Positions 26,201 through 38,440 of a DNA stretch of 64,000 nucleotides are shown here, piece after piece. The stretch spans positions 5,348,666 through 5,412,665 of the forward strand of contig NW_023998455.1 in NCBI RefSeq assembly GCF_014805625.2. The letters run 5' to 3'. Origin of the DNA: Glossina fuscipes (lineage: Eukaryota > Arthropoda > Insecta > Diptera > Glossinidae). The position numbers were made by a program, and so were the translations under genes. Under the pieces are notes generated by a model. That model had not been told where the DNA came from. It did not search any database and worked only from the letters and a program-made list of their open reading frames with translations. Positions within the stretch are counted from its first letter, which is position 1; each line of letters starts with the position of its first letter.

Positions 26201-27854
26201 TCGCTACAGCTACGGCCGTGTATAGCCCACCCCAGTGAAATTTGAAGTCGCGAACACTGACTTGCCGCTGTCCAAAGTTAGCGTCAGTCGTTAGCCGTGG
26301 TTACGTAAAGGATTCGCTTTCTGTTCATTTTGATCTATCAACCCTAGCGTACCATTCCAACCGGGTATTATATCCATTCTACGGTGTAAATGTCAGAGCT
26401 GCTTTTCCTAACTGCTTCCCGCTTGCGTTGTGCTCTGAAATCACAATTCTATATCCTAAAGTTTTATTTTCAAAGTCTTTATTCAATTCTTTTAAATCAT
26501 TTGTGAAAAATTGCCATACGATCGCCACTGTAAAGGATATTTTTAGCACACAAGCATGCTGATATCACTTGCACAATCATAAAAAAAGGTCATTTGACGC
26601 CGTCGTACATAAGTGGCCATATGCTTCCTATTAAATAATTTTCTGGATTTCCTTAGAGTTTCGAGATAATTTATTTAATTTACCTCTCAAGGGTAACGGA
26701 AAACAAGTGAGAAAACTTTATTTATCATTTAAAGCGAATTACATGTACCCGCCATTCATTTCTTACATACGTCAGCATATATACGTACGAAAGTGTTTTA
26801 GTTGTAACAAAAATGGTTACCAAATTAGTATACTCGCGTCGTTTTGCGATAGGTATACAAAGGAAAGAAAAGCCCCAGAATATAAACAGAAATGAAGAGA
26901 AAGAGAAGGGCAGATAGAGAGAGAAAATTACCAACAAAATGAGAAGCAAATGAAAAAAAATATGGTAAAGCATTTATGCTGGTCATATACATACCCTTCG
27001 TATAGATACGATGACTCAGATGAATTGATGCTGCCAGTACTGTTGCCACCGCTATTGCCCGCATTGTATGATGACTCCGTACCAAGGCCCGAGTTTGACT
27101 GCATATTTCGTTGTGCTTGCTCAGCACCCGGTGCCATTTTCAGCAGTGAAGCTCCTTTATATACGGTTTCCGGTGTTAATGTTATTAAAATAGCATCAGC
27201 ATTGAGAGACGCCAGCATGGCGGCTCGACTACTGGCAGCATCACTGAAAGTTTGTGCTTTGGTTTGCGCTTTTGTTTGCGTTGTTTGTTCCCTATTCTTT
27301 CTATTACTCTTACCATCGTTCGTAAACCATATTGATGATGTTTTTGTTTTCCTAAAACCTAGTGTATTGGGTAAAAATGTCTGAGCTGGAGGAGACGCTA
27401 TTGCTGCTGTTGATGACATTAAGATTTTATTTTGTTCATTTTGCCACTTTAACAATAACGCATCGTTGCTATTTTGCAATACTCGTAGGTCCTCGTCATC
27501 GTCGTTTGTAAATATATGAGCACCCAATGCTTTAAGTATTACTGGACTTGTTTTGATGAGTTTCGCCAAACTGACGTGAGGACACAATACACTATTCACT
27601 TGCTGTTGCTGTTCTTGTTGCTCTTGTTTTTGTTCTTGTCCTTGTTTATTGTGGCCACTTGTTTTTGAACTAACAATGGGTGTTGCTTCTGACGCCTGCA
27701 AAATCGCATAGCTCCCCAATAGTAAGCCGGCTAAAGTAAGTAAAACACACAACGTCCCCGACTCATGTATTTGTCCATTGCAACGTTTACGTTGTAGTAT
27801 CATTGATAACGATGACGGCGGTATCTGTATTTGGCTTTGTTGTTTATTGTACAT
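14124..27854 (-). CDS. Gene A: secreted TSP1 and TSPN/laminin-G domain protein, 7 coding exons
   Basis: The joined exons (27854-26995, 23959-23616, 18506-17619, 17527-17178, 16990-16752, 16615-16492, 14252-14124) give 977 codons plus a stop, with intron phases 2,1,1,0,2,0 agreeing at every junction. Residues 35-57 are a hydrophobic signal sequence. Residues 60-400 are low complexity with Q runs. A TSP1 domain starts at W403 (WDDWSDF, CSVACGKG, RFRRC) and closes at residues 681-696 (CEGYN, RNC, FEC), with about 250 disordered residues between. Residues about 790-955 form a laminin-G/TSPN-like domain (FSIRNVTHNLYL, CDYHWHQISI, GELQQLLILPD), interrupted by a poly-Ser run. TSP1 and TSPN domains bind matrix and cell-surface partners, so an extracellular matrix or signalling role is likely. 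I cannot name the orthologue. UTR exons are not located. Confidence 0.85.
16492..16615 (-). CDS. Gene A coding exon 6: TSPN/LamG continued
   Basis: After ATATAG the exon reads IQNGDFISIYVDCSW, a TNSFVV segment and LFSLPINADVEIGRAFY, ending TTTAT|GTAAGT in phase 0. The pattern of alternating hydrophobic residues, then a loop and IGRAF, fits the late strands of a TSPN-type laminin-G domain. Confidence 0.83.
16752..16990 (-). CDS. Gene A coding exon 5: TSPN/LamG core with poly-Ser insert
   Basis: The acceptor TTTTTATTAG joins in phase 0. The exon begins with NDSKVSSNGAT and about twelve serine codons (AGC/AGT repeat), then GTIFSIRNVTHNLYL, a CKDGLRLYLERDK segment and KFKLCDYHWHQISI, typical laminin-G strand sequence. 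The exon ends ATCAG|GCAAGC, a GC donor. No GT donor occurs nearby, and the two leftover bases plus the first base of exon 6 make a Ser codon. Confidence 0.82.
16925..16966. repeat. Coding AGC/AGT microsatellite in gene A exon 5
   Basis: About a dozen serine codons (AGC with two AGT) lie between two predicted beta strands of the TSPN/LamG domain, close to the exon's 3' splice site. The tract is in frame and a likely length polymorphism. Confidence 0.75.
17178..17527 (-). CDS. Gene A coding exon 4: linker and start of TSPN/LamG domain
   Basis: The acceptor is CTTCCAG and the donor GTTAAG|GTAAAT (phase 0). The exon encodes DDINDLMKFYTKKYS, then an S/T/A/G-rich linker, then YVFSWRNTLNFTIMLTLRVK. 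The last part looks like the first beta strands of a laminin-G-type domain continued in exon 5. Intron 3 upstream is only 91 bases. Confidence 0.83.
17619..18506 (-). CDS. Gene A coding exon 3: TSP1 domain with large internal insertion
   Basis: The exon opens after TTATCTAG, and its first codons complete GWDDWSDFTVCSVACGKG, the tryptophan-and-cysteine start of a TSP1 domain, followed by RFRRC. The closing half (CEGYNIEQRNCNTFECN) comes only at the exon's end. Between the third and fourth cysteines sit about 253 residues rich in D, N, S, Q and basic clusters (RKNARKRKRHK), where a normal TSP1 domain has about ten to twenty. The donor is AATG|GTAAGC, phase 1. Six cysteines in the expected order support a genuine TSP1 fold with a disordered loop. 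Confidence 0.88.
20060..22845 (+). mobile_element. Repetitive element copy 1, inside gene A intron 2
   Basis: Most of this stretch matches 58890-60900 in reverse orientation. Examples are 21240-21440 against 60430-60610, 21600-21740 against 60185-60310, 22020-22140 against 59790-59930, 22380-22560 against 59100-59290 and 22681-22740 against 59000-59065. One end carries a short palindrome TTCGGC-GCCGAA near 22810-22826. Compared with the partner this copy has about 0.9 kb extra (roughly 20355-21255), which contains a SINE. I find no transposase or reverse transcriptase, so the class is open (non-autonomous DNA element or part of a larger one). Confidence 0.7.
21037..21225 (+). mobile_element. 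tRNA-derived SINE copy
   Basis: This is the same family as 4664-4856. The A box is clearer here (GTGGCCGAGTAGGC), the B box is GGTTCAAATCT, and the body and an ACAATAATAATAA tail follow. It lies in the extra 0.9 kb of the element copy at 20.06-22.85 kb, so it inserted there or came with that segment. Confidence 0.75.
23616..23959 (-). CDS. Gene A coding exon 2: poly-Q region
   Basis: The exon starts after ATGAAG and ends TTTAG|GTAAGT, with 1+114 codons+1 bases (phase 2 in, phase 1 out). It encodes a fairly conserved-looking start (CFDQNLLKLLPSELIVFGKL), then a run of nine glutamines and a second Q-rich patch, then HRWSAQFENYIWKHLG leading straight into the TSP1 domain of exon 3. The phases on both sides match exons 1 and 3 exactly, which is the main support for it. 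Confidence 0.85.
26995..27854 (-). CDS. Gene A coding exon 1: signal sequence and low-complexity region
   Basis: The exon encodes 286 codons plus two bases. The first ATG gives a polar N-terminal stretch of 34 residues before the hydrophobic core LCVLLTLAGLLLGSYAIL; a second in-frame ATG (codon 18, at 27803) would give a more usual signal peptide. Downstream sequence is rich in Q, S, T, A and N. The donor reads GAAGG|GTATGT (phase 2). The first two bases of the joining Gly codon here plus the first base of exon 2 make GGA. Immediately upstream of the ATG is a (TC)n tract in the presumed 5' UTR. Confidence 0.8.
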
Positions 27855-27864
27855 ATCTGTGTCT

Positions 27865-27867
<3 letters not shown>

Positions 27868-27901
<34 letters not shown>
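27868..27901. repeat. (TC)n microsatellite next to gene A start codon
   Basis: About sixteen TC dinucleotides lie within 15-50 bases upstream of the gene A initiation codon on the minus strand, where they read as (GA)n. GA repeats near fly promoters can bind GAGA factor; a function here is speculation. Confidence 0.85.
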
Positions 27902-27903
<2 letters not shown>

Positions 27904-30900
27904 GTCTCTGCCACTATATAACTTTCTCTACGAATTGTTAAGTTTTTGTGCTTAATGTTTATATTAAACACCACAAGAATTACTGGAATTTATTTCTGTT
28001 TACCTCGAAAAATTCTTCATACTTTTAGTCTCTTGCGGCATTATATTCACCTGGCACTTTGACAACAGCAAGTGCCAACAAACATGTCCGTGAATGTTGA
28101 TGTTATCGATGTTGTTCTCCTTCTAGTTATATCCCAAGAAGTCATGTACCAGATTTATGTTTCATTTTGATTAGAGTCGACGTTGAGCTGATGTAGAGTA
28201 ATAATAATCAGTTATCGTTGCACATTCTTCCTTACAAAGAAATGAAAATAAAAAGAAAAGAAGATTTATAATGAATGAAATTTGAATGCTTTACAATATC
28301 AAATAACAAAAGTTTCATATTCTAAGGCTATTGGAGTATTCGTTTTCTTCATTTTCGCCTTCTTACTTCTTAGATTATTAATTATATTTGATTTTATGAA
28401 AGGCCCGTCATTACGTACTTGGAAAATTTTATTGTTGCCTGCCAAGCACTTTTGACTTATATCTTGTAAAAACCAGAAACCAAAACAAATTCAAATGTAA
28501 TTACGATGTAGAGACACATCTACGCACACATATCCGTAAAAGTAGAAAAAGAAATAATTAAAATGGAAAAGAAAAAAATTGGTTTACGTGAAAGGGATTC
28601 AATGATAGGTGATGTCACAAGTAAAACTTCATAGCCCCTTGACAAGTTGGATTTTCCTCTGTCATTTGTTTTTTTTTTAAATGATTCAGCAGTTTTTTGA
28701 ATATTTTAAGTATTCCTTTCTGAAAATACTTTCATTGTTGAAATAATTTCAAGCACTTTCTCAAGTACAAATTTGGTTTAAATTAAAAGTTTAAATTAAA
28801 TGAAAGCAATGATAAGCAATGTTTTTATATATGCAGCGAAAGGATAAGTGGTATATAGACATACAATGTGCTTATATACTCATTTGCTTATATGCACATA
28901 TCTACACATACATGCAAGCACACATATAAAGAATGATGGTGTATCTATTATTATAATTCGAGTTTAAGATATCGTGTATTTACACGATATTAGAACCTTA
29001 TTCAAACGAAAAAAAAAAAACAAAAAAAATTAATAAAAAATTAATAAAAAAGTTCATCAACTAGCACGACCTTACAACTTGAACTTTGACTCACTTATTT
29101 TCTCTTAACTATTTGATGTCAGCTCTTTTCTGCCTACTCTTGTTCTTGTTCTAAGCATCTATATTTATTTATTATTGGACATTTGTCAATATAACTCCAG
29201 GCGATTTACGTCCGCATTACAAGCTTATTCTCAATTGAGTGAGCAAAGGATAACTTACTCCAGGCAAGGCTTGCGTTGATATCCAAAAAAATGCCAATTT
29301 GCGTTTCCGCTTAAATGATGGAAGAAAGTAGTCTACGTATAAGCTGATTTTTACAATAAAGACACTACGTATTACATATATGTACCTATGTACGTAATAA
29401 GAAGTGACTGCAAAACGAAATTAAGAAAATCGTTTATTTTACTAAATCTAGTACGGAATGCAAGAGATTTTACTTTCACAAAAACTTTCTTTTGAAGAAT
29501 TCCTATAAATCCTATGCAACCGACATTTTTTTTTTAGTTTAAATAATTTAAAGAGACAAAATATCCGTGTACGCGTACATATATTTAGAAGGAATATTTA
29601 TATTTACACTATATAAACCACTTCTAGGATACAAGCATGCATGTCTTACCTTAAGAATACTTGGAAGTTTAGAAGTTTCACATGCATATGTGTGCGTTAA
29701 TCCTTCTATAAGGATTTATTCTTTATATAAACACAGCAAATACTTCGTTGCCTACATATGCACACTTTAGATACATGGCTCGCTTTGAGGTCTTTGCACG
29801 TTTCATGCAAAAAGCTTGCAGCATTTAAGTCTCTTCCTGCTTGAAATTTTTTGAATACTTTGAAACATTCTCAATCATGTTTTATAAAAGTGAAGCAAAA
29901 CATAATCTACATATATTAAAATATGTACAAAGATAGGGGAAAAGGTCAAACAACATTTCCATAGAATATATAGAAATTAGAATTGTTAGTCATTGACTGC
30001 AAAAAGTTTAAATTGAAGATGAAAAAAAATTTAAAAATTTATTAAACGAATTCCTTTTAGAGAGAACCCGTTTATTTTGCGGCTATGGTTTCTTATCAAG
30101 CTAGGGCTTAACAGATTGTAGATCTTAAACTATAAGAAATGTCCTTTAACTACTTAAGCATATAAAATCGAGCCGGTGGTCAACGAAGGTCATGTTAAGC
30201 TATTGGAGTAACTGCAACATATTCTGCTTTGTAACAGCATAACGAATAACGACGAGCAATGCACTAAAACTGCGCGAAGACGACAGCTAATCTCATTCCA
30301 CGACACGGACGAGATAATGATGATCAACCTCTTCTCGATGTGTGCTTGCTGGATGACGCTATTACTACGTCCACCAAAAATACATAAGTTTTTCTCTTAT
30401 CTCTAAATACGACAATTGAACATTCAATCACTCCACGTAGTGTTTAACGTATATCGACTCTAAAGAGGTGAGCTGACAATAAATTTTGCTCAAGTAACTT
30501 TCCTGATAATCAATTTTGTTAATTTCATACAAATTGTAAAGAACAAAAAGATTGTTTTTGCGCGAATACTACGACATATTCACAAAGCGTATGTTTGAAA
30601 ATTAATGCCTTAGCATGACAAATTTCTGACATATATTACGATATGTGAGTATACCTTTTCAAAAGGTATTATCTTACATTCTTCCTTAGTCTGGTTGGAA
30701 AATTCCTTAAATGCATCATCCGTATAGAAAACTGCACAACGTTGCACACATAAATGCGTAGATAGGAATCTACACTGCATAGCTAAATAATGGCTTTAAT
30801 AGGATTTATTTTCAAACCATTGCTTCTCTATATGTAGAACAAGTGCACCATTATCAATATCGAGTAATCATTTCCTTGTTTTACCAAAGGAAGCCGTAGT

Positions 30901-31858
30901 TGTTCTTTCTAAGAAACCTTTTCCTATGAATTTATCAAACAATGCTCGTTAGCATTTAATCATTTGCGTAGACGCAAACAAAGACAAACTCATGACTACT
31001 TTTCAACTCGTTTGAACGGCTAATTTTGCACAGAATTTTGCAACAAAATTATTTCATAGATTGAGGCAAATAGAGTAAACTTGGGCAGTCATTCACATTG
31101 AAAAGTTTGCTTACGTTTTGCAGGCCAATTCCGCTATCTTTTTAATTTCCTCTACACAATTGGCTTAAGTGTTTAGATGGAAAGGCCGAGTTTTTAACAC
31201 TTTGACAGATCATATAATGCAATTGTCAGACGTGTAGAGTGAAGAGCGAGTCCATGAATGGAATACGGAAATGATTGGACTTTAGCTGGGTGTGTGGACA
31301 TACGGATCCATGGTCGGAGATCGCCAAACAAGCGGATGAACGGATACACTGGCCACGGTGTGAACGAATGATAAACGAACAGAGTTTCAAGCGGACAACT
31401 CACTTTATCCAAGTTGGCGTAATGATATACCCACTTTGAAGACGCTCTGCATGAAAGAATTAATATACTGTCGCATTGAAATTTCAATCAAGTGTACTAT
31501 ACCAGAAAGTACTGCAACTAACACTTACGGCAAGATTAAGAAAGTAAATCTTGAACTAATTGCACATACAAGGAACACAAAATTCTAAATGCAGGCATCC
31601 AGAAATAATGAACGATTAAATGCACATCTATGCCAAAAAAATAACTCGCTAAGTAAACACAAAACAGTTTTCTAACAAAGAAAGGTAAATAACAGAGTGT
31701 ACACCATGAACAACTCATTAACCTTGAGTCACTCATCACAAGAGTTATGAAGATAAGATATGTAAATATCAAAGCGGAATTTCTCTCGTGCTTGTTTTTG
31801 TTTTTTCTTTTAGTTTCCGTCGTTATCTTATAAAATTACAACCGCAATTTTCATCAAT

Positions 31859-31965
31859 ATTATTATTATTAACCTAACCAGAGAAATAAATTGTAAGGCT
31901 TAAGTCTTAAAGTACTAGCATCTAAGGCTATCGGGTTACTGAAAACCCTATCTCCTCCTACAGCG
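31859..31965 (-). mobile_element. 5'-truncated SINE copy
   Basis: An (ATT)n run is followed by AACC..AGAGAAATAAATT, then a segment reading CTTAAGTCTTAAAGTACTAGC and CTAAGGCTATCGG. This is the reverse complement of the 3' half of the SINE at 4664. The tRNA-like head is missing or unrecognisable. Confidence 0.65.
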
Positions 31966-32864
31966 TTTGCAGAAAAGCTCAACATATCAAAGAACCGACT
32001 TCTTCTAGTTAACAGTCGTTGTACCACATATTGTGAAAAGTTTGAAGCACCTGCAGATCCAATATCCTTATCGCTGTACTGTAAATTTCGTGTTCAAGTA
32101 CCAACACTAACTTTCAATTATTCCTCTTATTTTTTGCATGCCAACGAACATATTCGAATCCATTCGAAATTTTATGTTAATAAACTGAAACATTCTTACT
32201 TGAAAGTTAGACTACGCAGAACATATATTTAGAACGCCCGTATTTCTTAAGAGCGGTGAATGTAAAAGTATCATTGCATCAATTACCTAGAATTATTTGA
32301 TTGTAACAATTTGTAAAAGTTTGGGATCGTATATGTGTGCTCCGAATCGTACATTTACAGCCCAAAAAATAATTCAACTGATTAACTGATTGGCTCCACG
32401 AAGATTCAGGCGTGGACCACGTTAACTTAATGATGTTTACCTATGTCTTCAGGCCATATGTATATGAGCAATGAATGGCCGTTTGCTGAGCCCATTGAAA
32501 AGAATGGAAAGTAACAATACAATGAAAGGAAAAATCCCTGTTGAGCTGAAGATTTTATTTAACTTTAATCAGTAATTGCCAGACACACAAATCAACCAAG
32601 TCGACTAATTGTCTAGTCCAACAGTTGCCACAGCATTGCCGTAGGAAAGAGTGTTATGTTCGGGGAGCAATTTGTTGGGAAAAATTGTTCTTTAATACGC
32701 GCGTTTGGATGAGGGAACTTTTAACTTAAGAACAACTCTTAACTTTAAGCAAAACAGTTGTGTAAAGAAGAACGATCTTTGACATCAGTCACGCCCCTCT
32801 ACAGGAATAATATCACTTTTTATTTACTTAAATTAAACTAACTTTTTTGATTTGATTTCTAACC

Positions 32865-33190
32865 AGAGGAAACCACCACGATGGATCACCCTACGCCATC
32901 CTATAGTTATTCATATTAACACTTTTCAAAATAAGCCGTCGTTGGCTTACAACGCGTCAATGTACCAATTTTCGTCAAAAATTACAACCTGTAGCTTGAC
33001 CACAAATTTACATGGACAGACATTAGACGGCAGACGGACAGGGTTAGACCAATTCATATCACGGTCCTGAATCGATCGGTATAATAAAAGGGTGGTCCAT
33101 CTTAAGCCCTTCTGCGAGTTACACGCGACCGTACTATTTTAATACACTCTGCACCACAAGTGGTGTAGGGTAGGGTGTAGGGTATTTCAC
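32865..33190 (+). repeat. Old dispersed repeat, copy 1
   Basis: The segment shares several blocks in the same order with 34540-34750, including AAAATTACAACCTGTAGCTT against AAAATTGCGACCTGCAGCTT, then CTTAAGCCC, then CTCTG.ACCA.A.GTGGTG. It ends at a small palindrome CACCACAAGTGGTG. No coding capacity is evident. Confidence 0.5.
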
Positions 33191-34539
33191 GATAAAAAAT
33201 CCATGATAACCAGGAGGGGAATGTAAGAAGAACCCGATCAGCTTACTAAACTCGAAAAACATGGCTTCCAACAGAAAGAAATGCATTTGAAAGACGTCTA
33301 TGTGTAACCACTAAACTGTGATGCCTAGAGTGTGCAAAACACTTAAACCCCATTAAGGATTTCTTTTGTTATGGTAGGGTGGTACTTGTTTTTGTCTCCA
33401 AATACTCATTAAACTTTTGTCTCTATACTGTGTTCCAACTACCTGCAACGCGGATCTAAATTACATTCTGAAACTTGATTTTTTTTATAGTTTGGAACTT
33501 ATTGACTACCTCCGCTCCCTGCTCCACGTTCTCTAATCATTCTTTTCATGCAATTTTTTGCCTAACTTAGGGAGTACTTAAAGCAAGAAGCAAACGACAC
33601 GAAAAGGTGGTATTATCTCGTGAATATGTTCTTCGTCCTTACATTCTTTAATTTTATGCGTCACGTTTACGAAAAAGGATGTATTAGGCCTTTTACAAAA
33701 TTTATATTTAAGACACACAGTAGAATAAAAATACCGCTTAGCAGTCTAAAAGTTTAAGTTCCTTTAAGCCCGAGCAATGTGCGCTGTCGACCCTCTTACG
33801 CTCACAAAACTTTATGAAGAATTCGAAAATTGAAGGAAACTTGACGTCACGCCTTAAGTTATGCATTGTGATCAAAAATTCGATCAAGTTTAAAGTGTAA
33901 TTAACTTTCAACATTGCTGTTTGATGAATGCTTTACTCTTAATGAATAATTCATCAAATAGCACCATCGGTAAATCCCATGATCTTTTTTGAAATAAATA
34001 TTTAATGAAGCACAAGTGATTGTGAAATGTTACTGAGCGTTAAAATTTGAAACATTAATTTAACAATACAATAAAAAGATGTCTGATTTATAATTCCATG
34101 TAAGAGGGGGAAAAAGCGAGGAAGGAAAAGAGAAATAGAGAGCATCGCGTTAATATGTAATTAAACCCTTACTACTTTTTAAAGCAATCAAGTAATCAAT
34201 CAAAGTAAATGAGAAATTGCTTTCATATCCACAATCATATATACATACATAGACGGCGCACACACACATCTACACATTAATCATTCTAATGGCAAACGCA
34301 TTGGGCGCATATTCTATAAAACAACTCTCAGCGGTATGAACTGTACTATTGACCCCCTTATTGACCGTAGCGTGTTGAACAATCGCTCCATTAATTCCAA
34401 TGAAATATGCGTAAGAAAAATAAAAAAGAGCTTTTGCAAATGTTCAACTTTCATATTCAGTCGAGAGCAAGGGGAGGAGGAATAAACGATTGAAAATTTC
34501 AAAACCATTGCCTACAATTGTGGCTCAACAACAACAAAT

Positions 34540-34750
34540 TTCATCACAACATCTCCAAAATTGCGACCTGCAGCTTGGTGACGAAATTAGTTGGAAAGGC
34601 CAAACCGCCAGAGAGGCTTCTTGGTAAAATAACCAGTAGGTTTACCTTAAGCCCATTTCCGTGTCATTGGTCCACATTAACTTAATAAGCTCTGTACCAT
34701 AGGTGGTGTAAGTTCTAGTAGGCGGAATGGTGTAGGTTATCTAATGGCCG
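34540..34750 (+). repeat. Old dispersed repeat, copy 2
   Basis: This is the partner of the repeat at 32865-33190 on the same strand, more diverged. Its terminal palindrome is decayed (ACCATAGGTGGTG). The two copies are about 1.6 kb apart. Confidence 0.5.
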
Positions 34751-37564
34751 GTTTTACCCAACTATAATCTCCTTACTTGCATACTATATGAAAAAGGGAT
34801 AAACTTTAGTAAGCGTAAAGGAGAACATTTCCACAAAAATCGTCTTTGGAAATCTACGGATAAAATATTAAAAATACAAGCGATTAAATTATTTAAATTT
34901 ATTTTTTGTGTTTAGAAAAAAAAAAAACAAAATTACTTTTTCCGGCGGCTGATTATTTATCTTCGACCCATACTTATCTGAGATATTGCGCGTTTTCCGT
35001 GTTAATGGCAAAACATTGTTATTTTGTTGTTTGTAATAAGTTTCTCAGAAAAAAAAAGAAAAAAACATTTGAATATTATTTTTATTTCATTGACTTTTCT
35101 ATTCGATGCGTACAGGCATGTGTACAAATCTCTTTGACTATTTAAAATTATTTATCAATATTTGCACATTCATATCACATTGTTAGTGTTACATGAATAT
35201 GTTAAGCGTTTTTTTTTTTTGAAAGAAAAAAATTAAATATTAAAATAATTGTTCACGCACTTAAAAAGCTTTCAAAATTAATTAAAAAAGCGAAGCATGA
35301 AAAACAGAGATAATTTTTTTTTTTTTTTTTTTTTTATTATTTATCTACACTTTACAGCAAATAAGCAAATGGGTTAAATTGAATTAAGAGGAATTTTTTT
35401 GTAATATAACGCAAAATGGCAAAACATGAAAGATATTTAATTATAATTCACAAGCAGAGCACTCGCGAAATGGTTTATTATTTATATATATATATAGATT
35501 CTTTCTGTTTTTGTCTTATGATGTACTCAGCCAAACATGTGCCGGTCATGAGTGCGTTGTAGTATCAAACAATCATTAAGAACTCTTTACAGTAAAAGAT
35601 TCTTACATCAGATAATTAATAGTTTAGACAATAGCAGTAGGCAATGGTTAAATAAATCAACGTTAATAACGCTAAAGAGAAATTTGTACTCTTTTCCATT
35701 CAAGTAAAAAATAATCCCGACATATGTGGGCACAGTCTTGCTTAGGAGATTATAAAAGAGAGAAGGCAAGTACTATTTATGTACGGTCGACTAAAAAGTC
35801 GAGTCATTTGGAAAGAGCGAAAAAACCACTGCAAGCATCTTTTTTCAAAGTCCGGTAGTGTGTTTAAAGAGTAACGGGATGAAACTTGATCTTGTGCGCT
35901 TTTTCTTGTTTTAATATCCAATCAATCGCCAAGAGGATGCTCCGCAAGGAAAGAGAGACACATAGGGAGATAGCCGTAGACTAATGGGTCAGTCCATTAT
36001 TTCTTGACCGATTCACTACTTACGATAGCTTCAGCCAAAGTAAAGTCGATGTCACAGGGATTTAAACATTGTCTTAGCGATTCTTACCTATTGGGCCACG
36101 TTGTACGGGCATCATCAGGACGAGTGGGCGGGAACGTTAAAAAACTTCTGGTAGCTTTACTAGAGGACTTTACTGCTTTTCCTGAATCTTTGCTTCATAG
36201 ACGTCAACGTTACCTGAAGAAACAAATCTGTATTTTACAAATTGTATAAATCAGATAATAGTCGCCAATTTTTGAAAGAAGTTATATCATATAAATATAA
36301 ATGTATATATGTATACGTGGAGAAGGTAAATGACCCTAGAAATGCTAAAGAAAGACTGCGAAAAAGCTAAGAGAGAAAAGAACTGCGGTGCCACACATTT
36401 TGGAGAACGTTTTCCTATTAAATATCGCCAGCACATCGCTAACACGATATTGGCCGTTAAGCCATCATATATTGCTTTGATCTGAGCGACAATAAAGCCG
36501 CTTATAAGGCGACAAGAACTTTTTCTGGCATAACATAATCTACAATTAATTAATTCTTTCCTTTTATTTTTTATTTGCAGCTAATGAGTTTAGAAGAAAA
36601 ACTTTTTTAATTGTGTTTTTCTTTTTCTATTCCCCCTCAATATGATTTGTTTATCCTCTCGTATTCGAAGTAAAAAGTCATCTTTTATACGGAGTATACA
36701 ACAAAAGTTCAAGGATTTCTATTGCTTGAGTTCATTGCATACATTTACATTTTATATGTTTATATAGATGTACATGTACATACATATACACAAATTTCAC
36801 ATTCTACATTTATATTTATGGAAATATTAAAGAGGATACGGGTGTTGAGCGTAGAACAAAGCACACTCAACCTCCATTGGGAATCGATAGAAATTCCCTA
36901 CTATATGCACACCTCGACATATATGATAATCATTGTAATAGTTGGTAGTGCAATAAGAGAATAAAATTGATTTTCTGCATTTATAAATGTGCAAGAATGC
37001 CTTTCAAACATTCTCTAGATGCTATCGTAAGCGCATCTTTTTATAAGAAAAGTGTTTTTCTCTGTTTACCGCAACATCCATTAAATCGGTTTACATATAT
37101 ATCTTCTTTTAGGTAAATTAAAATGTGCAGCTTATGTGCTGCAAGCGACTTCTGCAATATTTCTTTGCCTAACTTAGTGTGCATAATTACTTTGACTGCT
37201 TCAAGAAAATAGCAAAAATTTTAAAATAATGCAACAAATTACTTAAGACCTTGTCAAGACAGCTAAAGACGTCTTCTATATCTGCAATGTTTTTAATGTT
37301 CTCATTATCAACTTTTTTTACTAGTTTAACCTTTTATTTTGCTTCATTTATTTAATTTAAGTATATCCGAGTACGCTACTTTGAAAATTGAAAATCTCTC
37401 TCTTTCTCTAAAAGAGACTTTTTATACTTTCGTGATTTCAAATCTCGAACTTTCTGGCCAGTCCATGTTTCATGTTGTTGTCACAGATACAGTGAATTTA
37501 TTAAGCATAAAAAAATGACATAAGTGGATCAATTATTATATGTTTACTACCTATAGCTCTCATC

Positions 37565-38440
37565 TTCCTAAAGTTAATTTTTAATAATATCAAAAAATTG
37601 AATCACTTTCCAGCTCAATGGAAAAGCGCAGAAATAATTATGGCAGCCAGAAAATGCTGTAAGCTCGTATAGACCAATTAGTTTGCTGGTAACACTTTCC
37701 AACTCATTCAGAGTAAACATGATACCACCGAGCAACGTACTCCTGTTGTTCCTTATATCAGAAGAATCTATGCAGTCTGCGCATAACAAACTTTGACTTT
37801 GCTGTCTTTGAACAGAATAATGTCGCCATCAATAACTTTGTGAAGTCCCTTGGCCTTACCAAACAACGAATAATTAACATGAAAAACCTACCGCCACCAT
37901 CTAGGCTCAGAAATCAAAAAGCTCTATTGGTTACTTCGTCTAGGATGTCAGCTTAACCTAAAGAGTAAATACATTTTATTTAAGAGTAGGGTAGTGTGAC
38001 TGCATATCGTTGCAGACATGCTTTCGCTTAAAGTGTGCCACAAACCAAAAACGTAAACAAAAAATAACTGGCAATATAAGAGGAAAGAAGACTTGGCGTA
38101 CTGAAACCTAGCAGCTGAGAAGAGACGCTATCAAAATGAAAATCTCTTTAGTAGGTACACATCCACTATTTCTATCCCACAGTTGCCAACCTACTTTAAC
38201 GTTTTTGAAGTTATAGTGAGCAGCAGCCAATACCTTTAATGTAGAAATACCCAATATGAAATTCTCCGTCTTATTCTTAGTGTCGGGCGATTCGTTAGCA
38301 GTGAAACTATTAGTGATGATCTAGACATTCTATATGTTAAGAATCTCTAATCCAATTGCTTTCATCAAAACATCCTATCGGGCTAGGCACTCATGTAAAG
38401 TCCTAGACGATATCTCTTCTTCTCATATCTCAATATGAGA
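37565..38440 (+). pseudogene. Jockey-clade non-LTR retrotransposon reverse transcriptase remnant
   Basis: Reading all three plus frames gives blocks typical of a jockey-type reverse transcriptase in order. A stretch FPAQWKSAEIIMAARK corresponds to the family's FP..WK.A.II.I.KPGK, followed by YRPISLL and TLSNSF, the conserved SYRPISLLP....K.FE. Near 38260-38350 a segment ILRLILSVGRFVSSETISDD resembles the C-terminal LR.I..AP.YV.N..IH.DL. Several frameshifts and stops separate the blocks. The catalytic FADD block is not found, so this is a dead, internally deleted copy. Confidence 0.65.

Larger units (their letters stand above)
28000..37560. other. Intergenic or upstream region of gene A without recognisable coding sequence
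   Basis: No frame with a recognisable domain or consistent splice sites is seen. The segment may hold the promoter and untranslated exons of gene A, which I cannot locate by eye. It contains a truncated SINE at 31.86 kb and two copies of an old repeat family (32.86-33.19 and 34.54-34.75 kb), plus several A/T runs. Confidence 0.5.
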
